Assembly: GCA_963682055.1 (NCBI GenBank) | Contig: OY821742.1 | Span: 16,709,752-16,773,751, forward strand | Reading direction: 5' to 3' | From: Primula veris | Taxonomy: Eukaryota > Streptophyta > Magnoliopsida > Ericales > Primulaceae | Length of the DNA: 64,000 nucleotides | Shown here: positions 1 to 9,800 of the stretch, piece after piece | How positions within the stretch are numbered: the first letter of the stretch is position 1 | Layout of the letters: each line of letters opens with the position of its first letter | Notes under the pieces: generated by a model | What the model saw: only the letters and a program-made list of their open reading frames with translations | What the model was told of the DNA's origin: nothing | Database searches by the model: none | Program-made: the position numbers and the translations under genes

Positions 1-1600
1 TTAACTATATTTCTTAATGATGAACGTGTATGCACTCTTTCTCCCGGGTTACCCAAAATTAAATCTTGCGGATGGTAATTGGCAAAACGCCATTCTTGAG
101 GCAAATCCTCATGAATATGTACGCTAGATTCTAAGTCCTTTTGAAGTCTCTCTATAGTGACTTCTTCATCAACGGGTTCAACCTCTATGCTAGGCGTTGA
201 CTCTAAGCTAGATGTAACATGATTCGAAGAAGATGCTTTATGAAAAATATCATCATTAATATTATGAACAATTAAAGGCTTATCAATCGTCGGCAAATTT
301 TCATCAAACGAGACATGTACCGACTCTTCCACCAATAAAGTTCTTTTATTAAAAATACGATAAGCTTTACTCGATATAGCATATCCAACGAAAATTCCTT
401 CGTCGGACTTAGCATCGAATTTCCCTAAATTATCCTTACCATTATTATGAACATAGCATTTACAACCAAATGCACGTAAATGAGAAATATTGGGCTTTCG
501 CTCATTCCATAATTCGTAAGGTGTCTTTTTTAATATGGGCCTAATTAAGGCACTATTTAAAATATAACAAGTGGAATTTACGGCTTCGGCCCAAAAATAC
601 TTTGGCAAATTATTTTCGCAAAGTATGGTCCGTGCCATTTCCTCTAGGGTTCTATTCTTTCTCTCTACTACCCCATTTTGTTGGGGCGTACGAGGAGCCG
701 AAAAATTATGATCAATACCATTTTCATCACAATAAGTTTGAAATGGAGTATTCTCAAATTCCTTACCATGGTCGGTTCGGATACTTTTGATCATATAACC
801 CTTTCGTGTTTGGAGTTTTTGCAAATAATAGAGAATTCTCTAAATGCTTCATGCTTATGAGTTAAAAATAATACCCAAGTAAAGCGACTATAATCGTCAA
901 CCATGACGAAAGCATATGCACGCCCACCAAGACTAAGTGTCCGGGAGGGGCCAACTAAGTCCATATGAATGAGCTCCAAACAACGAGTAGTAGAAATAAT
1001 ATTTTTAGACTTAAAAGAAATCTTTGTTTGTTTGCCTAATTGGCAAGCGTGACAAAGTTTGTCCTTTATATAAGGAGCTTTTGGTAAACCTATTACCAAA
1101 TCTTTACTAGAAAGCTTAGCAAGTAAATCAAGGCTAGCATGACCAAGTCGTCTATGCCACAACCAACCATTGTCGTTGATAGTAACAAGACACTTAACTT
1201 CATCATCCACCGAACTATTCAAATCAATCATATAGACATTATTTTGTCTTTGACCCATGAGAATAGTTTTATTATCCGAAATACAATGAATAATGCAATG
1301 TGATTTTTCAAAAATGACTTTGTGACCCAAATCACAAAGTTGACTTATACTTAGCAAGTTATGTTTAAGACCATCAACAAGCAAAACATTATCAATTACA
1401 ACATTAGAGGGTTTAGAGATGCTACCAATGCCGATGATTTTACCCTTGCTATTATCCCCGAAGGTCACAAAGCCTCCGTCTTTAGGTGCAAGAGTGGTGA
1501 ATTTTGTTTTGTCTCCCGTCATATGTCTTGAGCATCCACTATCTAGGAACCACTTGTCCTCGTTGATTTTTTATCTCAAGCATACCTACAAGACAAAACG
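1..1600 (-). pseudogene. Protease-integrase part of pol, frameshifted
   Basis: Reading right to left: an aspartic protease motif DSGCSRHMTGD just upstream of 1522, the GAG-pre-integrase zinc region (HRRLGHASLDLL, then CHACQLGK), and the integrase core beginning MDLVGP and VMVDDYSRF. The frame is lost near 790 at an A-run, after which integrase continues in another frame over 1-789 (RTDHG, then PQQNGVVERKNR, then a C-terminal VGYA motif). Reverse transcriptase and RNase H lie off the left edge. Catalytic residues are recognisable but no continuous polyprotein is possible. Confidence 0.85.
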
Positions 1601-1601
1601 A

Positions 1602-2988
1602 TCATTGGTACCCTAATCCATTTTTGGGTCCTTGAGGGTTAGAGTCTCGACCCTTTGGAATCCAAACCAAATCATTTCTACTTACTTTATACCTATTTGG
1701 GCAATATATATAATCCTCATAGTGGTCACTACGGTTGCAAGTAATACATTTAATATGCGAGATAGGTTTAACAAAACGATTATAAACTAAGTTCTTTTTA
1801 TACGAGTTGTTCTTAAGGGAGTAACTTGGGGTTCTATTTTCATTTTTCTCCACTTGCTTGGTGAATAGATTTTTATGCTTAGCCGCTAAGAGAGGGTTGT
1901 ATCCTACACCGGTTTTATCATATGCGCCTTGTTGAGAAGCTAATATAGTACTTAGCATTTTACTTCCTTTAGTGAACTTAGAGAGTGTGAGTTCGGCTCT
2001 ATCCACCTTTTCTTTACATGAACTTAGGTCATTAGCTAACTTATCATTTTCTATTGTAAGTTCGGCATTTTTAGACGTAAGTGAGTCATTTGTTATAGCT
2101 AAGTTCTCGAGTTCGTCTTGTAGAGTAATTAGCAATTTTCTAAACGATTTGTTTTTACCTCTAGCTTTTTCTAAGGAAGCTAACACATCATTTATATCAA
2201 GATCATCATCACTAGAAATAGAAGAGTTAGAGGAGTGAAAGCTTACATCCTCGGTATCGTCGTCTCTAGCCATGAGACAAAGGTTTGCGACTTCTTCATT
2301 GTCGCTATCGGAGCTATCATCATCGCTCCCCCATGCGGCCAAGAATGCCTTCTTGTATTCCTTTTTCTTTCCGAACTTGTCCTTTTTCTTCAAGGGACAT
2401 TCGTTTTGCATATGGCCGGGCTTGTGACATTTATAGCAAATGATTTCGTCCTTCTTGTTCGATTTGTCGGAAGGCTCTCCTTTATACTCCTTTTTCCGGA
2501 ATCGTTGTCCACCCTTCTTTTTCAAGTCTTTTAAGATCATTAGTAATTTTAGTAAAACGAGTGTACATAGAAGCAATAGACTCATCATCTTCAACTTTAA
2601 ACAATTTATAATCATGAATAAGCATGCTAATTTTAGAGTCCTTAACTTGACTAGTTCCTTCGTGCATAATAGCTAGCTTATCCCACATTTGCTTAGCGGT
2701 GTCACAACCGGAAATCTTATCGTATTCACTAGGCGAGAGCGCACAAGTGATGGAAGTCATAGCCCTACAATTTAGGGAAAACGCAAGGCGTTCATCGGAA
2801 TCTAGTTCCTCTACAAGTTTATCTTCGCCATTTCTCCTAGGCGTTTTATAGCCTTTACTAATACTTATCCATTGGTCTATTTCAAAACCACAAAGGAAAT
2901 TTTTCATAAGGTCTCTCCAGTAGGGATAGTTAGTGCCGTCAAAGAACGGGGGCCTAGTTATGGATTTAGAGTCGGCGTACGAAGACAT
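1602..2988 (-). pseudogene. gag of the SIRE-like element, frameshifted
   Basis: Two overlapping reading frames on the minus strand (2988-2482 and 2615-1602) together encode a copia Gag. The N-terminal part has the usual pattern after a start at 2988 (PPFFDGTNYPYW and a later QMWDKL). The second frame carries a CCHC zinc knuckle (CYKCHKPGHMQNEC) for nucleic-acid binding, followed by an acidic serine-rich stretch and a leucine-rich, coiled-coil-like segment. The frame change between 2615 and 2482 indicates a small indel, so no full-length Gag is made. The start at 2988 lies 52 bases inside the primer binding site, a normal distance. Confidence 0.85.
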
Positions 2989-3039
2989 GTCGGATCTTTA
3001 AACTACAAATCGTTAGATTTTATAAATTAGAAGAGCTAG

Positions 3040-3051
3040 GCTCTGATACCA
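3040..3051 (-). other. Primer binding site (tRNA-iMet)
   Basis: On the minus strand this reads TGGTATCAGAGC, the classic complement of the 3' end of plant initiator methionine tRNA used to prime copia reverse transcription. It is two bases inside the LTR border at 3054. Confidence 0.9.
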
Positions 3052-3053
3052 AT

Positions 3054-4239
3054 TGTTGGTCCGTAGGTGTCTAAACCTTAGAGGGGGGGTGAATAAGGTT
3101 TTCGTACGTTTTTCGCGGAATTAAATCTATGGGTTATTAACTAAGTTAATTAGTGGTTTTTATAACCTAAACTCTTTTGTAAACAAAATATCGCTAAATT
3201 AATCTAAACAAGCAATAAATATAAGCGATAAATAAATACGAAAAGTAAAAGTTAAGGAAAAGAAATAACACAAGATTTATAGAGGTTCGGCAAAACGCGC
3301 CTACGTCCTCTCCTCGGTATTTTCACTACCGAGTGTTTCACTAGAATCTCGTTCCAAAGGTTACAACCTAACGAGCTTAATCAACCGATTAAGCTCCCCC
3401 TCACTTAATGAGTATCCCGAATGAAAAGCCTAGAACTTTTAAGCTACACTTGCTTGAAAAGCTTCTACCCGATCAACCGCTCACTAATGAGTTTATAAAA
3501 TACTCTTTTACAAGTTTGATTTCGAATCACTCACTAACAAATATTATCTCGATGTTTATAAGATTACAATGAGAATATACTCGAGAATATTTTTGATTAC
3601 AAGTGAGAAAGAAGTAGTATAAGCTTGAAGGATTTCTTAGTAAGAATTGCTTAAAAGTTGTGAATGCTTGAGTGAGCTTCTTCAAAGAATATTGGGGCTT
3701 TTTGTAGAGCCAAAGGTGCAGCAATTAATTTCAGACCGTTGCTGGTTGTTGAGTTCATTCAATGCAGTTTTTGCAGCAGCTCGCCCCATTTTCAGGAATA
3801 GCTTAAAAGCTGGAATTTGAAATTTTACAGAAACGATCGGTCGTTTCTGTAAAACGATCGGTCGTGTTTTATCTGTGCTCACTGGAAGAAATCATCCATA
3901 AAACGATCGGTCGTTTTTATGCTGGCAATCGGTCGTTTTCGGGTTGAGCTCACTGGAAGAAATACTCACATAATAGATCGATCGTTTCTTGTGTTGATCA
4001 GTCATTTTGTTGTTCTGGGTTAGTTTCGGTTTTCTCGACAAACTTCGAAACCCCGTAACTAATTCGTTCCAACTCCGATTTAGGTTCCGCTTGAACCAAT
4101 GGCTTCGTAATTATGTATACTTATCTTTTTGAACCTTTGACACACTCGATAAATGATTAGTACGCAAAATGAGCTTTTATCATGTTTTACAATTTTTTGT
4201 TATCATTAAAATAATCGATTTGAAGAACATCGTTCAACA
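3054..4239 (-). repeat. 5' LTR of the SIRE-like element
   Basis: The LTR is 1186 bp and bounded by the short inverted repeat TGTTG...CAACA. Its inner end lies two bases from the primer binding site. The outer border is supported because homology to the copia copy at 52661-59655 resumes at 4240. The partner LTR and second target duplication are outside the window. Between about 3831 and 4007 it contains five or six copies of the near-palindromic motif ACGATCGGTCGT embedded in a repeated block that also carries CTCACTGGAAGAA. Confidence 0.8.
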
Positions 4240-4289
4240 ACTTGTTTGTCGCACGAGATTAAAAAGGATCAAGGAGATGTGTGATTTCC

Positions 4290-5800
4290 TCCTCATCCTA
4301 AGAATCTCGAAATATCTGTCGATCATGATATCTTAGACGATATTGAAGCGAAATGGGACTGTCATTGATTACTTGTTCATATATTCGGTGACGACTGATA
4401 ATATGAGCAAATTATGACAGGGAACCATGTACCGTTGCCTGAAGTCAACGTAGAATAGACTGGCCTAATGGAAACTTGCAATCCAAGTAGACTACTTAAC
4501 GAAAGTGTGTTCGGACCTGTAGCTCCAACACCACCAATGTTAAACGAGTTTGTTTATTTGGTTATTCGTAAGGAAAAGTGATGAGAATAATGAGATTGTA
4601 GAATGCTCGCCTAGTAGCGCAAGGCTTCTCTCACACCTTGGAATTGATTACGAGATGGTTGATTTCCTCGTAATGGACATTAAAACAGTCCCCTACTTTA
4701 CCAGTTTAGTAGTTTCCGAAAAACTGAGCATGCAGCCATGAATATGGTCACGGTTTTATCTCTATGGGGATTTAGACAAAGAGATATAGATGAAGGTCCC
4801 TGTGTGACTTCATAATGCTTGAATCAAGTAGTTCCTGATTACGGAACACGGTCTCAATTAAATGAGATGTTCACTGTATGGATTAATATAATCCGAGCGG
4901 ATGTGGTATACCGACCTAAGTGAGTACTTGATTAGCTTGGGATACTTAAACAAGTATCATGCCCTTGCGTGTTTTATTACGCGATCCATTTTTGGATTTT
5001 CCTTCGAGATGAAGGATCTTGGGAAGACACGATAGTGACTCGGCCTGATGATCGAGTCCCGTAAAAATTGAATCTAAGTCCATGATTCATACTACACCCA
5101 GAAGGTGTTATGACGTTTTAGTCATTATGACGCTAAGTCGTCAGATTCTCCCATGATCGTTCGATCACTAGACATTGATATAGACCCAGTCCGTCCCTGA
5201 TGAGACGATGAAGAGATATTGAACCATCATGTTCATATCTAAGTACAATAAGCGTATCATTGTACTTGGTCTAATGTACTAGGACGAACATCTTGTATAT
5301 TGTGAATGGTATAGCTCGACACAACATTGCGCTAACACGCTGCCATCGAAATGGCATAAAAGACATTTTCCCATTACCTTAAGGTAACTGTGTATGAGGG
5401 CTTGTCTTATCCCATTTTACGTCATCGAGTGTACCTACCCCCTTCGATACTCGAATTAACGCAACCCTTTTTCGGTTATACCGATGCTGGTTACTTATCA
5501 GACCCGCGTAAGGGATATTCCTAACATGGTATGTGTTTGCCATTAGGAATAAGGCGATATCTTGGAGGTCTTGGAATGACTCCAAACAAATCACTCTGAT
5601 CTATTCGTGCTCTATGAGACGACTAGAGAGTGTATATGGCTCCGAGCTAGTATTAGCCATATTTGAATTACACATGTTCTGTCTCACGATCCAGATAAAA
5701 CACTTATCATAGAAGACAACTTATTGTTATCGATTAAGAGAGACATGACTACATTATGCTATTTAGCATTTATCTTCAAAATAAATCTTCACATATGAAG
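4290..5800 (+). pseudogene. Reverse transcriptase/RNase H remnant of copy A
   Basis: Base-by-base comparison with the intact pol at 25583-29152 shows clear homology with numerous stops and indels. Recognisable parts are the region matching pol residues from about 600, the conserved IDY segment near 4645, and the RNase H start near 5490 (GYTDAGYLSD-like). A deletion around 4965-5000 removes about 100 bp that in the intact element encodes the catalytic YVDD (28121-28132). The same deletion is present in copy B. The product would be catalytically dead. Confidence 0.85.
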
Positions 5801-5807
5801 TTTAAGA

Positions 5808-6178
5808 GCATCCTGTCGAATGCTCGTTTTATTCCACGTTATATTTTCTTGCATACAGTTGTGTGCAAGTAAATGAGTCATCCAGTCGAATGCTCGTTCT
5901 CTTTCTTGGAATATGAAATATTTGCACCCAGTCGTGTGCAAGTGAGGGGGAGCATCCAGGTGAATGTTTATTGCACTAATTAATACTTAGTCGAAATTCT
6001 CGCACCCTGTCGTGTGCAAGTGAGGGGGAGCATCCAGTCGCATGCTCGTGTACTCTTTTTGTCCTTAGACCAAGGTTTTTTCCCATTGGGTTTTCCTTGG
6101 CAAGGTTTTTAGCGAGACACGTTCCCATCATATCTCACTTAAGATTGCCGAAATTAGGGGGAGTATATTGTTGTATAC
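5808..6178 (+). other. 3' UTR array of short CCWGTCGN-loop hairpins, copy A
   Basis: Short inverted repeats close an almost constant eight-base loop. Examples: GCAT-CCTGTCGA-ATGC (5808-5823), GCAT-ACAGTTGT-GTGC (5851-5866), GCAC-CCAGTCGT-GTGC (5924-5939), GCAC-CCTGTCGT-GTGC (6002-6017), GCAT-CCAGTCGC-ATGC (6030-6045) and GTAT-ATTGTTGT-ATAC (6163-6178). Several units are separated by the purine tract AAGTGAGGGGGAG. The stem sequence varies while pairing is kept, which points to an RNA structure. Function is unknown; see findings. Confidence 0.7.
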
Positions 6179-6463
6179 TTCTTACCACTGTGTACTCTTT
6201 TGTCCTTCGACTAGAGATTTTTTTCCACTGGCTTTACTCTAGTAAGGTTTTGATGAGGCACCTGTTTTGTGGTTGATCCCTAATACTACTATTGTTGCAC
6301 TCTTTTTCCTTCGATCAGAGATTTTTCCATTGGGTTTGTTTTGGCAAGGTTTTGATGAGGCACACTGTTTTGTGGTTAGTTACTTACATGATATTTCGGC
6401 CTATATCATTCGGCTACATAGTTTCTCATATGTACCGGTTTTGTCCCACACTGGGTTTTCCGG
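6070..6463 (+). other. Four larger nested hairpins in the 3' UTR of copy A
   Basis: Four units of about 30 bases, each with an outer stem, U-rich internal loops and an inner CCC/GGG or CCCA/TGGG stem. Outer stems: CCAAGG/CCTTGG (6070-6100), CTAGAG/CTCTAG (6211-6242), a decayed CAGAG stem (6316-6344) and CCGG/CCGG (6435-6463). Units are about 100 bases apart and most are followed by CAAGGTTTT and a GAGGCAC-like box. The same four units occur in the same order in copies B and C. Confidence 0.7.
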
Positions 6464-6554
6464 CCCTAAGGTTTTTGTGTGTTTAGCACTGCGAATGAAC
6501 TCGACTCAGATCGACTGCATGAAGACGAAGAATCCAAGACGTCCAACGGGGGAG

Positions 6555-6811
6555 TGTTGTAAGATATTGTTGGACTCTTGAGCTTATATTTTATGGGCCC
6601 AAGTGGGCTTATAACCCTATCCCTCTATCTATATAAAAAGGGTTAAGGGTCTTGTATTTTACATCCATTCATATTCATTAATTAATAAAGACGATACTAT
6701 TCTCTCATATTCATTAATTAATAAAGACGATACCATTCTCTGCTCTGTACTTCTGTATCGCTGAATACATAACTTCTGTGTCCCTAACTACATATACTGT
6801 ATAACAGAACA
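6555..6811 (+). repeat. 3' LTR of copy A, adjoining the prolidase gene
   Basis: It begins TGTTGTAAG directly after a purine tract and shares the family promoter region: a TATATAAAA box near 6630-6638 followed by a GGGT..GGGGTC-like stretch. It contains a tandem duplication of about 36 bp (roughly 6669-6740) around a TTAATTAATAAAG sequence that holds a possible AATAAA signal. The end, near 6806-6811 (AACA), is not exact because the partner LTR and target duplication are not in the window. Same strand as the prolidase gene, whose start codon is about 70 bp downstream. Confidence 0.7.
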
Positions 6812-6882
6812 AACATATACATATACATGGTGTATATATGTTGAGTTTTAGAGAGAGAGAGAGAGAGAGTGAGAAGCCAAAA

Positions 6883-9800
6883 ATGGGTTCATCAGTAATA
6901 ACTCCACCTAATATAAAATTCTATCTCCATGAGATCAACAGAGTTGGCTTATTAAACTCTCTCCTCAAACATCTCTCTCTCTCCCTCTCCTCTCCTCCGA
7001 CTAACGGCTTCGTCTTTCTCCAGGTACTCTCTCTATATCACTCTTATTTAATTAACAATTCATTTTAACCCTCCTAATTTCATTAATTTATACTTAACTC
7101 TAATTAATATTGTGTTCATTGTAAAACACATTACAAGATACCAAGCAACGCCTGTGCCACTGTATACTAGTAACCGATGCATACCCGATGCGTGTGCGAC
7201 ACGTAATGACATATAATCACTACACACCATTATCACTGCAATCAATTGATATGTAATGCAATAAAAACTGAAATCAACATCTGAGAGCAAAGTAAACTTG
7301 TCCATACCTTAGAAGACTCTATTATCAACAACAAAATCAATGCACCCGCTAATAAAAAGAATGAAAATGTTTGTTTGAATTGAATACATACAGTCCAATT
7401 TGATAATTTACCTTTAGAATATGGATCGCAGATTCTGAAGTTTTGGTGATTTGTAGTCGTAGGTGTAGCTTTTCTTTTGCTGACAGTTGATTTCGAGAAT
7501 CAGTGTTTGAAAGCCAGATTTTTTTGTGTGAGTTGGATTGTTTTTATACGTGTTTTTTTTTTAGTTTAATTGGCAAAGTCTGAGTTTGTGTGACACATGT
7601 AAATAAACTGCCCTTTTTTCACTTTACATCTAATAATAGTATTGATATATAGGGAAACTATCGAGTGTTTCTGAAGTCAAAGAAAAAAAATACATTTGGA
7701 ATTTTTTATGAGATATTTGGGAGGTGTGGGTACTTTTGGCTAATTTATTTTTCCTTCTAATTTTAACTAATAATAAGAGCCCAATTAACATCTTATATGT
7801 ATAATCACTATATTCATAATCTATTTTGAAATTCTGAGTAACATAAGTTGATGGTATGAAATTGAGATTATTGTTAATATAATTGGAAAAAAGTAGAAAG
7901 AGTAGGACAGTTTACTTTATATATTTATATATTTATATATATAAAGATGTATGTACAAATGTTGATTTAGAGTTTTAAACTATAAATTGTATTGTTTGCA
8001 TATTTTGATTAGGGCGGCGAAGAGCAATACCGACACTGCACCGATCACGCTGAACTCTTCAGGTACTGCATTTTTGGCAGCTGTTTTTTTTTTATAAATG
8101 TTTTTTTGTTTAGAAAATGCTATGGGTGTTTGGTTTCGTATATTTTTTAGCTTTTAAAAAGCTAGATTTTGGGTCAAAATAAAGCTAAAGGAAATCAAAG
8201 GCAGAGAAGCTAGGAATTCGATGCTTTTTAAGATTTTTCACGAAAAACTTGCCAAAAATATAAGGTTTTTTTTTTATTATTTATTTATAATCAGAAACCC
8301 CTCCTTTTGGAGGTAAAGCTCTTTCGCAGGCGACAGGATTTATTAAAGTCAAAGATGAAATAAGTTAAAAAATGACAAATGAGTAATTAAAAGTTATAGT
8401 CACATGTAAAAAGCTAAGGTGGTGCAGAAGAAACAAGCTTATTTCTACTAGTTTTTTTGAGCAACTTTTTAACAATAAAGACCGATTCCAAACGGGCCCA
8501 TAGTCTGCTTACTGAACTCATTAAATATCAGGCATGTTTGGTGATTTTTTTTTATTTCCTTTTTAACAAACTTTTTGATTATATTGTTCAACATTTAAAC
8601 TGTCATTAACTTTTGAATAAATCCATTTGTGCTATTTAGATACGAGCATTTTAAGAGTAATTAAGAAAGTTGCATGTAGTTTTGTATATAGGCCTAACGA
8701 ATTGGGACAGAGTGAGTAACTGAGAAAAACCTTATTAACAACATGCAATTTTAGCAGTAATTCGAAAGACTTGGATCTAGATCGTTGATCACTTTATGAA
8801 GCCCAATGTAACGATCATCCGTAATTACTACAGTGATCTTTTACACTTGTGGTTTCACATTTGGTGGTGTTTGTAGGGAAGGTACTAGGTGGAGACACTC
8901 CCGTTGTGATAAAAAAGTAATTTTTTTCTATGTATTTTGATTAAAATCTTCAAAAATGAGCGCCCCTCATATCATGAAAAAACTTTGTAGAGAGTATGAA
9001 AAAAAAATCATATAGAATATCAACCCCTCCCATTTAAAGTTTCTGGTCGGACCCTGGATGTTTGGCTTCCATGTCTAGTTTTGTGTTTGGGGTCTCAGCA
9101 TTTTTGCAGTTTTACTGAATAATTGTAACTATATCAGATAGTCACACATAAAAAACCCTTTTGTATGAATCTCAGTCTTCTCGTACCAGATCCTATTCCA
9201 CCCACATATATAGATGTGCAGTTGCATTTATTGATTTCATGATCTAATTCATGTTCATTTCAGTTTTCTAGTAAATTTTTTTGAACTTCGCCATTATGTT
9301 TCAGGAATCGGAAATTATTGATAAAAAAGTTGTTTTCCAAGTTCTACGATTTGATAGTGTCGGACAACTTAACAAATAACTACTACTTTACCTATTTTGA
9401 TTCTGCCTGTCGGAATATTCAATTTTTTTAATGTTAAAGTGAGACCGTTTTCTCTAGTGTGGCAATTATATTGTTTCTTTTTAAGAGATGGTAATAAATG
9501 GATTTCTGGTTATAGGCAGGAGAGTTACTTTGCCTACTTGTTTGGTGTGAGAGAGCCTGGTTTCTATGCAGCTATAGTAAGTTTATTTTTTCTCAATCCT
9601 TTTCCAATGGCATAATTTTTCTTTAATTATATGTTATATTTGATAAATTTGTCATTTAACAATAGAGAAAGACGGGAAAAAAATATGCAATTCTCACCCA
9701 TATCTTAAGCATTTTTAAGATTTGCATGTCAATTACTGGATTACTCTTCAACAAAATGTGTTTGGACCTTTTTGCAGAAATTCGAGACGATTTGATCATG

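Larger units (their letters stand above)
1..4239 (-). mobile_element. SIRE/Maximus-like Ty1/copia element, 5' part
   Basis: This is the 5' portion of a copia retrotransposon read on the minus strand; its pol 3' part and second LTR lie beyond the left edge. Read in its own direction it has an LTR (4239 to 3054), a tRNA-iMet primer site (3051 to 3040), gag (2988 to about 1602), then protease and integrase (about 1600 to 1). The right border falls inside an older copia remnant: sequence from 4240 on matches, without a gap, the corresponding part of the copy at 52661-59655. The insertion is therefore nested and younger than its host element. Several single-base frameshifts break the polyprotein, so this copy is not autonomous. 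The SIRE-like assignment rests on gag style, LTR length and the LTR end sequence, and is an inference. Confidence 0.85.
4240..6811 (+). mobile_element. Defective copia element, copy A, 3' part
   Basis: This is the 3' end of a copia element of the same family as the intact one at 22425-29938. It is cut on the left by the SIRE-like insertion at 4239/4240. It holds a reverse transcriptase and RNase H remnant (about 4290-5800), a structured 3' UTR (about 5800-6545), a purine tract (GGGGGAG at about 6548-6554) and a right LTR from 6555. Its internal sequence is closer to copy B (52661-59655) than to the intact copy C, sharing many indels with B, whereas its LTR resembles that of C. The rest of the element is presumably left of the window, beyond the SIRE-like insertion. 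Confidence 0.85.

Noticed and set aside
5808..6060. CRISPR-like repeat array
   Set aside because: Spaced repeats here are irregular, lie in a plant retrotransposon 3' UTR and have no cas genes.
6838..6882. Upstream in-frame ATG of the prolidase gene
   Set aside because: The added residues are a translated GA repeat and are not expected in prolidases; ATG 6883 gives metal ligands at a constant offset of two from human PEPD.
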